DNA of 64,000 nucleotides from Halobellus inordinatus. Lineage in GTDB: Archaea > Halobacteriota > Halobacteria > Halobacteriales > Haloferacaceae. The notes under the pieces were generated by a model. It was given only the letters and a program-made list of their open reading frames with translations. It ran no database searches and was not told where the DNA came from. The stretch is taken from contig NZ_JANHAV010000002.1 of assembly GCF_024464655.1 (NCBI RefSeq), positions 310,001 to 374,000 of the forward strand. The letters run 5' to 3'. Shown one piece after another: positions 1 to 8,475 of the stretch (positions within the stretch are counted from its first letter, which is position 1; every line of letters starts with the position of its first letter). Both the position numbers and the translations under genes were made by a program.

Positions 1-1107
1 GACGAACTCGAAGCCGAACTCGAAGCGGCGCTCCTAGAGATCCCGCAGATCCCCGACGACGACGTCCCGATCGGCGACGACGAGTCCGAGAACGTCGAAC
101 GCCGTCGCGAAGGCTTCGACGACTTGCGGAGCCTCCCCGAGGAGGTCGTCCCTCACTACGACCTCGGCGAGGAACTGGAGATCCTCGACTTCCAGCGCGG
201 CGCGAAAGTGACTGGTGGCGGCTTCTACTTCACGAAGGGCGACGGCGCGCGACTCGAACACGCCCTGGTCCAGTTTATGCTCGACGTCCACCGCGAGCAG
301 GGCTACACCGACGTCTTCCCGCCGATCCCGGTCAACTCCCGGTCGATGATCGGCACCGGCCAGTTCCCGAAGTTCACCGAGGACGCCTACCGCATCGGCG
401 GGGCGAACGAGGACCCGTGGGACGACGACGACCTCTGGCTCTGCCCGACCGCGGAGGTCCCGGTGACGAATATGTACCGCGACGAGATCCTCCTCGACGA
501 CGACCTCCCGCTGAAAGTGCAGGCGTACACGCCGAACTTCCGGCGCGAGGCGGGCGAACACGGCACCGAAACCCGCGGTATCGTTCGCGTCCACCAGTTC
601 AACAAGGTGGAGATGGTGAACTTCGTCCGACCCGACGAGAGCGAGGAGCGCTTCGAGGGCCTCGTCGACGAGGCCGAGGAGGTCCTCCGCCGACTCGAAC
701 TCCCGTACCGCATCCTGGAGATGTGTACGGGCGACCTCGGCTTCACTCAGCGGAAGAAGTACGATCTCGAAGTGTGGGCACCCGGCGACGATATGGAAGA
801 CGGCCCCGCAGAGGGCGGCCGCTGGCTCGAAGTCTCCTCGGTCTCGAACTTCGGCGCGTTCCAGGCGCGCCGGGCCGGCCTGCGCTACCGTCCCGAACGC
901 CACGAATCGGCCGACTACCTCCACACGCTGAACGGTTCGGGGCTCGCAATCCCCCGCGTGATGGTCGCCATCCTCGAATACTATCAGAACGACGACGGCA
1001 CCGTGACCGTCCCCGAGCCGCTCCGTCCGTATATGGGAGGTACTGAGGTCATCGAGGGTCACGAACCGGTCGGCGAGTCGGCCGTCGGCGCTGGCAAGCG
1101 CGAGTGA
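1..1107 (+). CDS. serS: Serine--tRNA ligase, C-terminal 368 residues (5' end outside window)
   Basis: Cytosolic class II synthetase that charges tRNA-Ser with serine. The reading frame is open from base 1, so the coiled-coil N-terminal tRNA-binding arm lies mostly upstream; the first visible residues are still acidic and arm-like. The catalytic core is intact: the TAEVP segment near visible residue 149, motif 2 with FRREAGEHGTETRG and then VHQF near residues 180-199, and motif 3 with LNGSGLAIPRVM near residue 311. The gene ends with TGA and is followed by a B-family palindrome carrying an inserted C element. The family assignment is certain from the motifs; the start cannot be judged. Confidence 0.96.
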   Translation, partial: DELEAELEAALLEIPQIPDDDVPIGDDESENVERRREGFDDLRSLPEEVVPHYDLGEELEILDFQRGAKVTGGGFYFTKGDGARLEHALVQFMLDVHREQGYTDVFPPIPVNSRSMIGTGQFPKFTEDAYRIGGANEDPWDDDDLWLCPTAEVPVTNMYRDEILLDDDLPLKVQAYTPNFRREAGEHGTETRGIVRVHQFNKVEMVNFVRPDESEERFEGLVDEAEEVLRRLELPYRILEMCTGDLGFTQRKKYDLEVWAPGDDMEDGPAEGGRWLEVSSVSNFGAFQARRAGLRYRPERHESADYLHTLNGSGLAIPRVMVAILEYYQNDDGTVTVPEPLRPYMGGTEVIEGHEPVGESAVGAGKRE

Positions 1108-1126
1108 CCGGCCATCTGCGACCGAA

Positions 1127-1293
1127 CTATAGTAGCGTTTGCAAGTCTTCACGCACTGAATCGCACGCAGTCGTGCGATTGGCTGTGTAATCATAGGGAT
1201 TATCGTAACTGTTCGGAGATTCTCGCCGTACCGTCCGGCGAGAAATCTACGAGGACTTACGATAGTCCCTATCAGTTGCAAACGCTACTATAG
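1127..1293. repeat. B-family palindromic element, copy B1, interrupted by C1
   Basis: The ends are an exact 18-bp inverted repeat (CTATAGTAGCGTTTGCAA at 1127-1144, its complement at 1276-1293). Inside is a second stem, ATCGCACG/CGTGCGAT, around 1160-1179. Removing the C element and one TCA leaves 86 bp, the same length as copy B2 at 44823-44908. It lies between serS and the next gene. Confidence 0.9.
1194..1271. mobile_element. C-family mini-element, copy C1, inserted in B1
   Basis: This is a 78-bp element with terminal inverted repeats TAGGGATTATCGTAA and TTACGATAGTCCCTA and an inner perfect stem TCTCGCCG/CGGCGAGA. It is flanked on both sides by TCA (1191-1193 and 1272-1274). Copy B2 carries the same locus with a single TCA and no insert, so B2 is an empty-site comparison supporting insertion with a 3-bp duplication. 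It has no coding capacity. Confidence 0.88.
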
Positions 1294-1412
1294 CCTCGAT
1301 TGCCCGTTCTTGGCATCATAACGTCTCGTTAACGTCGACACCCGGCTGAACTGGGCTAAATCCGGACGCACTGTCGCGCCGTTTCTTGGGATCGACAGCG
1401 GTAGTCCCTGCT

Positions 1413-1712
1413 ATGACCGATCGATCCGGACACAGACTGGGCGCGACCGACTGGGAGTTGATCGCCCGTCACGACTTCGGGGGCACGCAGGAACTCGATG
1501 CGACGATTGTCGGCGCGCTCGGTGAGGACGGCTGCTGGGACGGAGCGCCGCTCTACACCGCCGCCGACACCGAACGCGCCGAGCAGTTCCTCGCGTCCGT
1601 CGACGGCGACGACGCGCGCGTCGTCTTCACTGTCGCGGGCCACACCGTCCGCGTGTCGGCAGACGGCACCGTCGAGGTGCAGGCGACAGACGGTGGACCA
1701 CGAGAGGCCTGA
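1413..1712 (+). CDS. Small acidic hypothetical protein, 99 aa
   Basis: I do not recognise a family. The protein is acidic, without membrane segments or cysteine clusters apart from one Cys, and its C-terminal half (VFTVAGHTVRVSADGTVEV) looks like consecutive beta strands. The ATG at 1413 is preferred; an in-frame TTG at 1386 would add nine residues. The gene stops at TGA 1710-1712, and an A-family element begins at the very next base, with that TGA as the left copy of its flanking repeat. Haloarchaeal codon use supports a real gene. Confidence 0.7.
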   Translation: MTDRSGHRLGATDWELIARHDFGGTQELDATIVGALGEDGCWDGAPLYTAADTERAEQFLASVDGDDARVVFTVAGHTVRVSADGTVEVQATDGGPREA

Positions 1713-1791
1713 TACTGTCGGACAGCAGTTCGTGAATCATTTTGGCACCCACGGGGTGCCGAAAATTTTCACATAGTTCTGCCCGACAGTA
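1713..1791. mobile_element. A-family mini-element, copy A1
   Basis: This is a 79-bp imperfect palindrome. Its ends are TACTGTCGGACAG and CTGCCCGACAGTA (one mismatch), with an inner hairpin GGCACCC/GGGTGCC around 1744-1760. It is flanked by TGA on both sides (1710-1712, 1792-1794); the left TGA is the stop codon of the preceding gene. Same orientation as A2, opposite to A3. Confidence 0.88.
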
Positions 1792-1854
1792 TGACCCCCG
1801 CGACGTCGCGGCCGTGACGAACGCCTTTTCTCCGCTGCGCTCGTCGGATCGGAC

Positions 1855-2400
1855 GTGACTGTCGACGCTGCGGACGCTGCACCGGACGACGCTGCCGAGG
1901 TGCTTCACGTGCGCTACGAGGGCGACGACGACCCCGACAAGTGCACGGCCCGAAAGCTCGCGCGCTTCGATCTCGTGGAACTCCACCGCTCCGACCGAGC
2001 GACGCCGTACGGCGTCGTCTTGAACCCCCACGCCGAGCGTGCGCTCTCGCCTGCAGACGCCGACGCGGGCCCGCTCGTCGCGCTCGACTGCTCGTGGGAA
2101 TCTGCGGGGGAGGCCCGCTTCTCACTCCCCGGCGAACACCGCGCGCTCCCGTACCTCGTGGCCGCGAACCCGGTCAACTTCGGGCGGCCGATGCAACTGA
2201 CGACCGTCGAGGCGCTCGCCGCCGGACTCGTGATCTTCGGCCGCCGCGAGCGAGCCGAGCAGTTGCTCTCGAAGTTCACGTGGGGCCACACCTTCCTGGA
2301 GCTGAACGAGGAACCGCTCCGGCGGTACGCCGACTGCGAGGACTCCTCGGAGGTCGTCGCCGTCCAGCAGGAGTATCTCGACCGGGGCGAAGGCGAGTAG
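1855..2400 (+). CDS. tsr3: Tsr3 (DUF367): 16S rRNA aminocarboxypropyltransferase
   Basis: Tsr3 transfers the 3-amino-3-carboxypropyl group of S-adenosylmethionine to a (pseudo)uridine in helix 31 of small-subunit rRNA, in the cytosol. The 181-residue protein shows family features: an N-terminal [13 protein letters not shown] block (about residues 25-37), [15 protein letters not shown], a LDCSWES segment near residue 75, and the [15 protein letters not shown] motif near residues 97-111. The start is GTG at 1855; no better in-frame ATG precedes the conserved block. The gene is monocistronic, downstream of element A1. It is one of five RNA-modification genes in the window. Confidence 0.93.
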   Translation: MTVDAADAAPDDAAEVLHVRYEGDDDPDKCTARKLARFDLVELHRSDRATPYGVVLNPHAERALSPADADAGPLVALDCSWESAGEARFSLPGEHRALPYLVAANPVNFGRPMQLTTVEALAAGLVIFGRRERAEQLLSKFTWGHTFLELNEEPLRRYADCEDSSEVVAVQQEYLDRGEGE

Positions 2401-2423
2401 ATCGGGATTCAGAGACCGTCTAA

Positions 2424-2786
2424 CTACCCGCTGATCAGGCCACCGATCGCTCCGCCGATCGCGCTGTCGACGGCGAACAACACCGTGAGGACGACCCCGA
2501 CGATGAAGACGCCCGCACCGCCGAGGAATCCGCCCAGCGGACCGCCGGCGAGGCCGAGCAGGCCGCCGATCGTCGCGGCGAGCACAGAGAGCACGATGCC
2601 GGAGATCGAGCCAGCGATTAGCCCGTTCCACGCGCCGTTCCCGACGCCGCCAGCCAGATAGCCCGCGACGAACCCGCCGATGAGGCCCGCACCGACCTGG
2701 CCGACAAACGGAAGCGAGAGGCCGACCGCGCCGACGACGAGCATCACGAGGAAGCCGATGCCGACGGCACGCCAGTCTGTGTTCAT
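2424..2786 (-). CDS. DUF5518-type small membrane protein, 120 aa
   Basis: A very hydrophobic, glycine-rich protein with about four membrane helices and no soluble domain. The sequence opens MNTDWRAVGIGFLVML and has repeated GG/GLIGGFVAGYLAGG segments, typical of the haloarchaeal DUF5518 family. Function is unknown. The ATG at 2786 is chosen over a GTG nine codons upstream because the family begins with this short Asn/Asp/Trp segment. It is convergent with tsr3 and divergent from the GTPase gene that follows. Confidence 0.8.
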   Translation of the reverse strand: MNTDWRAVGIGFLVMLVVGAVGLSLPFVGQVGAGLIGGFVAGYLAGGVGNGAWNGLIAGSISGIVLSVLAATIGGLLGLAGGPLGGFLGGAGVFIVGVVLTVLFAVDSAIGGAIGGLISG

Positions 2787-2932
2787 ACTCGTGTCCACGC
2801 TTCCGAGCGGCAAAACGTCGGCGGGTGTCCGACGGATCGCTCTCAGGGCCGCGTTTCCGACAACGTCGCCGCACGGCCTGTGACAGGGTCGAACGGACGC
2901 GCTTTTACGGTTCGGCCGAGTACGGACCGCAT

Positions 2933-3907
2933 ATGATTTTCGAGTCCCTTCCGACGACGCCCCGGTCGGAGGAACTTCTCGACAAGGCGTTCTCGCGGGC
3001 GGCCCGCGCGGGGCGCGCGAAGTCCGGTCTCGAGGCCCAGCAGTCGATGCTGCAGACGGCCTCGTCGATCCTCTCGGACAACCTCGAGAACGTCGTCACG
3101 CAGTGGCCCGACTTCGGCACGGTCGATCCCTTCTACTACGAACTCGCGGACGCGATCGTCGATGTCGACGAACTCCGCCAGAGCCTCTCGGAGGTGACGT
3201 GGGCGAGTCGGCAGATCGCCGAACTCCGCCGCGAGTACCAGCCGAAGCTCCGCAAGACCGATCCCGAGACGGCACGCAAACACCGCAAACAGGCGTTCGC
3301 GCGGATGGCGGACGTCGTCGAGGAAGTCGCAGACGACCTCGAACGGATCGGTGAGGCCCGCGACGCGCTGAAGACGCTCCCCGACATCCGACCGGACGAA
3401 CCGGCGATCGTCGTCGCCGGCTATCCCAACGTCGGCAAATCGTCGTTCGTCAACGGCGTCACCCGCGCGAAGAACGAGATCGCCCGCTATCCGTTCACGA
3501 CCAAAGGCGTCCACGTCGGACACTTCGAGCGCGACCGGGTCCGCTATCAGATCATCGATACGCCGGGCCTGCTCGATAGACCCGAAGACGAGCGCAACGA
3601 CATCGAGCGGCAGGCCGTGAGCGCGATCGAGCACCTTGCGGACGCGGTCGTTTTCGTCCTCGACGCCAGCGGGGCGTGCGGCTACCCGCTGGACGCGCAG
3701 TTGGAACTCCGCGACGCTGTCGCCGAGCGGTTCCGCGAACGCGACGTCCCCGTCCTCACTGTCAACAACAAGTGTGACCGCTCGCGGGACGTCGAGGCGG
3801 ACCTCCAGATGAGCGTCGAGACCGGCGAAGGAGTCGACGAGGTGCTCGACGCGGCGGTCGAGGCGGTCGGTTGGGAGCCCGACATCCCGCCGTCCCGGCA
3901 GGAGTAG
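2933..3907 (+). CDS. NOG1-type GTP-binding protein, 324 aa
   Basis: OBG/NOG1-family GTPase; in eukaryotes NOG1 acts in large-subunit ribosome assembly, and the archaeal form is presumed similar. An N-terminal helical domain (residues 1-150) precedes the G domain: G1 GYPNVGKSS (162-170), G3 DTPG near 208, and G4 NKCD near 277. A TATA-like TTTTA near 2903-2907 is about 27 bases before the ATG at 2933, which fits a leaderless transcript and excludes upstream in-frame starts. The C-terminal NOG1 extension of eukaryotes is absent, as in other archaea. Confidence 0.92.
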   Translation: MIFESLPTTPRSEELLDKAFSRAARAGRAKSGLEAQQSMLQTASSILSDNLENVVTQWPDFGTVDPFYYELADAIVDVDELRQSLSEVTWASRQIAELRREYQPKLRKTDPETARKHRKQAFARMADVVEEVADDLERIGEARDALKTLPDIRPDEPAIVVAGYPNVGKSSFVNGVTRAKNEIARYPFTTKGVHVGHFERDRVRYQIIDTPGLLDRPEDERNDIERQAVSAIEHLADAVVFVLDASGACGYPLDAQLELRDAVAERFRERDVPVLTVNNKCDRSRDVEADLQMSVETGEGVDEVLDAAVEAVGWEPDIPPSRQE

Positions 3908-3958
3908 TCCCGAATTACTTTCCTCACTGGGACTGACAGGTCCGAGTACGTGTGACTG

Positions 3959-5218
3959 ATGTTTGATCCGCTTACTGCACCCTTTGTCGACGTCCTCTGG
4001 CGTCTCCTGGTCGCGCTCGGTCTCGGCGCACTCGTCGGCCTCGAACGCGAACAGAGTGAATCCGGCGGCAAGTTCGCGGGGAGTCGAACGTTCCCGTTGT
4101 TTGCACTCTATGGGGCGCTCGTCTTCACTTTCTTCCGCAGCACCTTCCCGGTCGCACTCGGTCTCCTCATCGTCCCGCTCACCGTTGCATACGGCGCGAA
4201 GGTCTGGTACGAGGGAGACATCGGGCTGACAACCCTCGTTGCGGCGTTGCTCACGACGCTTCTAGGCGCGATGACGATGCACTCCGATCGCGGTGCGACG
4301 CTTGCAATCGTCGTTGGAGGGGTCGTCACGATCCTCCTCTCGGTGAAAGAGCCCATCCACACGTTCGCGGACCAGATCGAGGAACACGAACGACGAGCGT
4401 CAGCGAAGTTCATCCTCGTCGCGTTAGTCGTTCTCCCGGCGCTCCCCGACCGATCGATGGACGTACTCTACGGCCTCAATCCGCGGTTCGTCTGGCTGAT
4501 GGTCGTCTTCGTCAGCGGCCTCGGGTCCGCCGCGTACCTGCTCGGTCGCTTCTTGGGGCCGGAGCGTGGCATCGCACTCACCGGCGTCATCGGCGGATTC
4601 GTCTCCTCGACGGCGACGACAGTCTCGATGGCGGGCAAGACGGCCGAAAACGAGACGCTGTACCGCATCTGTGGCTTTGCGGTCGTCACCGCGTCGGTCG
4701 TGATGTTCCCCCGCGCTCTCGTCGAGGTGTCCGTCGTCAACCCCCAATTGCTCCCGAGCGTCGCGCTACCCCTGGGAGTGATGACGGCCGTCGGGGCCGT
4801 CTCGGCAGCGTTCCTCTACTGGTGGACGGCCACCACCGAGACCGTCGAGGTCGACGAACTCAAGAATCCGTTTCGACTGCAACCGGCGCTCGTTTTCGGC
4901 GCCGTCTTCGCGATCGTGCTTCTCGTTTCTGAGTCCGCCAACGAGTGGCTGGGCGCGTCTGGCGTGTACGCGACGGCGTTTTTCTCCGGGCTCGCCGACG
5001 TCGACGCAATGACGATCACCCTGAGCCGACTCGCTGCCGAAGGCACCGTCTCGACCGAGGTCGCGACGACGGGGATCGTCATTGCGGCGATCGCCAACAC
5101 GTTCGTCAAGGCGGTGCTCGCGCTGTTTCTCGGCACGTACCGATTGGGACGACTCGTCGCGGTCGTTCTCGGTGTCGTCGTTCTCAGCGGCGTGGCGGTT
5201 CTCTTTCTGATCGTCTGA
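3959..5218 (+). CDS. MgtC/SapB-DUF4010 membrane protein, 419 aa
   Basis: Polytopic membrane protein with two domains. Residues about 1-140 match the MgtC/SapB type (LLVALGLGALVGLERE near 17-32, where the acidic/arginine motif lies in the first loop). Residues about 170-419 are the DUF4010 part with six or more helices. MgtC-family proteins are linked to Mg2+ homeostasis and to inhibition of membrane ATPases in bacteria, but the archaeal two-domain form has no established substrate. It is monocistronic, with convergent neighbours. Confidence 0.88.
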   Translation: MFDPLTAPFVDVLWRLLVALGLGALVGLEREQSESGGKFAGSRTFPLFALYGALVFTFFRSTFPVALGLLIVPLTVAYGAKVWYEGDIGLTTLVAALLTTLLGAMTMHSDRGATLAIVVGGVVTILLSVKEPIHTFADQIEEHERRASAKFILVALVVLPALPDRSMDVLYGLNPRFVWLMVVFVSGLGSAAYLLGRFLGPERGIALTGVIGGFVSSTATTVSMAGKTAENETLYRICGFAVVTASVVMFPRALVEVSVVNPQLLPSVALPLGVMTAVGAVSAAFLYWWTATTETVEVDELKNPFRLQPALVFGAVFAIVLLVSESANEWLGASGVYATAFFSGLADVDAMTITLSRLAAEGTVSTEVATTGIVIAAIANTFVKAVLALFLGTYRLGRLVAVVLGVVVLSGVAVLFLIV

Positions 5219-5230
5219 CCTCGGCGTGAC

Positions 5231-5998
5231 TTACGCGGCGGTGTACGTCACGTCGACTCGCGCCGTGACAGTGACCGATCCGGCGTCGAACTGTGTCGGC
5301 GCGCCACCTGCGTCGGACGCGGTCTCACGGACTGCGTAGACGGGGCCGTAGTCACCGCCGGTCGACGCGGACTGGACGCCCGTCACGGTGAGATTGGCTG
5401 CGGCGGCAACCGCGTCGGCGTCGGTCCGAGCGGCGTTCATCGCCCGTTCGAGTGCCCGCTCGCGGAGCTCGGCGCGTGTCTCCGCACTGAGCGTGAACTG
5501 CACGCCGTAGACCTCGCTGGCGCCGTTGCCGATGGCGGTATCGACGACAGTCCCGGCGGCGTCGGGTGTCGTTTCGATCCGGTACGCGTGGACAGCCTCA
5601 TAGCCGGCGACGTCTCGCTCACTGGTCTTGCGGTCGACGTCCGCGTAGTAGGGCTGGAGTCGGTAGGACGCGGTCGTCACCGACTCGTCGTCGACCCCGG
5701 CGTCACGGAGCGCGTCGCGCATCTGCGTCGCGTTCTCGGCGACTGCGCTACGGGCCGCCTCGGCCGTGTCGGCGCGAGCGGTGACCGCGACTGTCACCAC
5801 TGCTCGATCGGCGTCTGCCGACACCTCGCCGGTGCCGGTCGTCGAGATCGTTCGTGTCACGTCTCCGGCCGCTGTGCCGTCGGCTGCGCCTCCGGTCGGT
5901 GCCGCGTCGGTCGTCGTGGACTGGAGCGGTCCGCTACATCCGGCGAGGAGGACGAGCGCTGCAACGAGGACTGCTGTAAACCCGATTCGACGGTTCAT
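5231..5998 (-). CDS. SIMPL-domain (DUF541) lipoprotein, 255 aa
   Basis: Exported lipoprotein with a SIMPL/DUF541 domain. The N-terminus MNRRIGFTAVLVAALVLLAGC is a signal peptide with lipobox LAGC, followed by a Thr/Ala/Gly-rich linker; the SIMPL domain runs from about residue 50 (ISTTGTGEVSADADRAVVTV) to the end. Family members are periplasmic or surface proteins of unknown biochemical role, some linked to oxidative stress. The ATG at 5998 is preferred to a GTG two codons upstream because it gives the compact signal peptide. An AT-rich CAATAG about 27 bases upstream suggests a leaderless transcript. Confidence 0.9.
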   Translation of the reverse strand: MNRRIGFTAVLVAALVLLAGCSGPLQSTTTDAAPTGGAADGTAAGDVTRTISTTGTGEVSADADRAVVTVAVTARADTAEAARSAVAENATQMRDALRDAGVDDESVTTASYRLQPYYADVDRKTSERDVAGYEAVHAYRIETTPDAAGTVVDTAIGNGASEVYGVQFTLSAETRAELRERALERAMNAARTDADAVAAAANLTVTGVQSASTGGDYGPVYAVRETASDAGGAPTQFDAGSVTVTARVDVTYTAA

Positions 5999-6119
5999 AC
6001 ACACCCGTTCGTTCGCTCGGCTATTGAACGCGCGCTTGGCGCAAGGAACTCTTTGAGCCTTTAACGCTGAATTTGGCGCATCTTACTCCGGTGGCATCCG
6101 GGTTCCGTGGCCGAATTGG

Positions 6120-7439
6120 CTACGCCGTCGAGCGGTCGACGCCGACGTAGCGGATCTCGACGCGGATCTCCTCGTGGCCGAACGGTCCGATCGGATCCGG
6201 GGCGAGCGCCGAAACTCGGTCGCGTATTGCCGTGGCGACCGGCGGCGGCGACGACGACGGTGGGTGGCCGACGGTCACGACGATCGTCTGCGGCGTCTGG
6301 AGCGGAAAGCCCTCGTAGGTCACTTCGAGATCCAAGAGTATGGCGTCCGGCGGCAGCTCGGCTTCGATCGCCGCTGTCGCGTCTTTCTCGAAGTCGTTCG
6401 TCCGATAGGAGCTGTAAGTGAACGCGCCGAGCATCCCTGTGAGAAGTAGGAGGGCTATCGCGAGCGCCGCGATCCGCTGTATCGTCGTCGAGCGAGCCTC
6501 CTCCTCGCGGAACCAGAGCTTCGGGCGGTAGCCCAACCGCCAGAGCACGACGAGCGCGACGAGGTTGATCGCGAGGATGTTCACGAGCACGAGCACCGCA
6601 GACCCGACGACTGACTGCGGCTCGCCCCACGCGATGCCGATGCCGACGACTGCCGTCGGCGGGACGAGGGCGGCGGCGATCATCACGCCGACGAGCGCCG
6701 AGGAGACGCCCGAGGCGAGCGAGACCGCACCCGCAGTGCCCGCACCGAGCGCGATCACGAGTGAGAGGACGTCGGGAGCGAGACGCTCTCTGACCTCACC
6801 GATCGCGAACACCTCCTCGGCCGTGAGCGGGACCACGTTCGTCACCCGCAACAACACGGCGAAGAGCGCCGCGGCGGCGATCGCGAGACCGCCGCCGAGT
6901 GCCTGGAGCTTGATGCCACGGATCGCGAGGTCGCGATCGTCGACGACGGTGCCGACGCTCGCGGCCATCGCTGGGCCGATCAGCGGCGCGATGACCATCG
7001 AGCCGACGACGACGGCGGGCGAGTCGAGGAGCAAGCCGGCCGTCGCGACGACGGCGCTGACGGCGGTCATCAGCACGTACGGTCGGACCGTAGGTGCCAT
7101 CTCGTCCGCTCGCGCGACGAGTTCCTCGCGGGCGATCCGGTCGCCGTTGCCGTTCTCTTCTTCTTCTGCCTCGTAGCGTTCTTCGAGCGCCTCGAACCGA
7201 TCGGACACGACGGTCTCGGCCTGGATGACGACAGTGTAGGCGTCCCGCTCGATACCGACGCCCCGCAGTTGGTCCAACACTGGTTCGACGGCCGCCGTCG
7301 GGAGCGGGAACGTGACGACGGCGGTGTAATCGCGGCCGCTGGTCTCGTCGGAAACGGCGTAATCGACGTCCTCCTCGTCGAGAACGTCGAGTACGGCCTC
7401 TCGCTTCCCGGTCGGGACCATCACCTGGACGAGTCGCAC
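6120..7439 (-). CDS. DUF389 (TIGR00341-type) membrane protein, 439 aa
   Basis: An N-terminal cytosolic domain (about 1-110) with two ferredoxin-like beta-alpha-beta stretches (MRLVQVMVPTGKREAVLDVL) is followed by the DUF389 membrane domain (about 120-345) with seven or so helices and signature segments LLDSPAVVVGSMVIAPLIGP and LVPPTAVVGIGIA. A C-terminal soluble segment (about 350-439) contains two beta-rich blocks. No function is established. It is not in an evident operon; the 291-bp gap to the next gene holds that gene's promoter. Confidence 0.9.
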   Translation of the reverse strand: MRLVQVMVPTGKREAVLDVLDEEDVDYAVSDETSGRDYTAVVTFPLPTAAVEPVLDQLRGVGIERDAYTVVIQAETVVSDRFEALEERYEAEEEENGNGDRIAREELVARADEMAPTVRPYVLMTAVSAVVATAGLLLDSPAVVVGSMVIAPLIGPAMAASVGTVVDDRDLAIRGIKLQALGGGLAIAAAALFAVLLRVTNVVPLTAEEVFAIGEVRERLAPDVLSLVIALGAGTAGAVSLASGVSSALVGVMIAAALVPPTAVVGIGIAWGEPQSVVGSAVLVLVNILAINLVALVVLWRLGYRPKLWFREEEARSTTIQRIAALAIALLLLTGMLGAFTYSSYRTNDFEKDATAAIEAELPPDAILLDLEVTYEGFPLQTPQTIVVTVGHPPSSSPPPVATAIRDRVSALAPDPIGPFGHEEIRVEIRYVGVDRSTA

Positions 7440-7658
7440 GTCCGAGCCTCACGCTGGGACGACAAGAATCCGACGGGTCGACTGGTGAGTGCAGACGACC
7501 GTACACTGGGGCGAACAGCCGACACGCCGGTCCTCGACCGGGTTCGGTGGGGGTAGGTTGCGCTACCGCCGGTCGACCGCTCCCGCGCCGGTGTGCCGGA
7601 CGATCGCGACTCGGCGCGGGGCGAACACTACGTCACGGCGTGGCTGGCCGTACCCTCG

Positions 7659-7666
7659 TATAAAAA
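7659..7666 (+). promoter_or_regulatory. TATA-like box for the rhomboid/kinase transcript
   Basis: GTATAAAA is the clearest TATA-like motif in the 7440-7730 gap. A start of transcription about 25 bases downstream would give a leader of roughly 40 bases before the rhomboid ATG. The rest of the gap shows no other feature. Confidence 0.5.
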
Positions 7667-7730
7667 CCTACGCGAGCGACCTGAGCGCTCGCCCAAGCAC
7701 TCATAGCGGTTCGGGTTCGACGTACAGACG

Positions 7731-8435
7731 ATGCGGCGCGTCTCGGTGACGAATCTGCTTACCCCCTTCGCCAACGGGGTGCGGCCGGTCCTCGCCCAAC
7801 ACCGTTCGCTGTCCGCTCCGATCACGGACTTCCTCACGGTGGCGGTGTGCGCAGTCTATGCGCTCCAGGCCTTCCAGACCGTCCTGTGGGACGCGCCGTC
7901 GGTGTTCGTCACCACAAACTACGTGTACCTCCGCGCGCCGTGGCTCGCCTGGCCGCTGTCGCCGTTACTCCACGGTGGATTAGCTCACGTCGTCCCCAAC
8001 GTCCTCACGCTGTTCGTGTTCGGGCGGATCGCGGAGGCACACCTCTCGAAGATCCGATTCGCCGCGATGGCGATTCTGGCGGCGGCTGGCTCGATTGCGG
8101 CGCTGGCCGGCTGGGGAATCGCTTTCGGATCGGACCCGAACGTCGCCGTCTACGGTATCAGCGGCGTCGTCTTCGCTGCCGCCGGGTTCGCCCTAGTGCA
8201 CGTGCCGCAGCACGGGCGGGTGACCGACCTCGAACTCCTGGCGCTTTTGTTCGGCGTCTGTGCCGCCGGACTCGTCGGAATCGAGGTTTTCACAGCCGTA
8301 CTCCTCCGATCTCCCGCGAGCATCAACGTCGGCCACGCAGCAGGCCTCCTCGTTGGCCTCGGGACGGCCGGCGTCACCCGGGGTTGTGGAGACGCCCGCC
8401 AGCGCCCTTCGTCCGCCGAAACCCGTCAGCGGTGA
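7731..8435 (+). CDS. Rhomboid-family intramembrane serine protease, 234 aa
   Basis: A six-helix membrane protein with intact catalytic features: HGGLAHVVPN (about residues 82-91, supplying the helix-2 His/Asn), the serine motif GISG (about 143-146, nucleophilic Ser), and the helix-6 histidine in NVGHAAGLLVGL (near 205). It would cleave transmembrane substrates in the cytoplasmic membrane; the substrate is unknown. Residues 1-35 form a cytosolic Arg-rich tail. The kinase gene follows after 40 bases on the same strand, suggesting co-transcription. Confidence 0.92.
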   Translation: MRRVSVTNLLTPFANGVRPVLAQHRSLSAPITDFLTVAVCAVYALQAFQTVLWDAPSVFVTTNYVYLRAPWLAWPLSPLLHGGLAHVVPNVLTLFVFGRIAEAHLSKIRFAAMAILAAAGSIAALAGWGIAFGSDPNVAVYGISGVVFAAAGFALVHVPQHGRVTDLELLALLFGVCAAGLVGIEVFTAVLLRSPASINVGHAAGLLVGLGTAGVTRGCGDARQRPSSAETRQR

Positions 8436-8475
8436 ATCAGTACATTCAATTCTCCGGATCAAATGCTGGGAGGTA

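Noticed and set aside
1127-1293. B1 as a riboswitch or structured RNA of serS
   Set aside because: The same sequence recurs at 44823 and 56808 in unrelated contexts, and a C element interrupts this copy.
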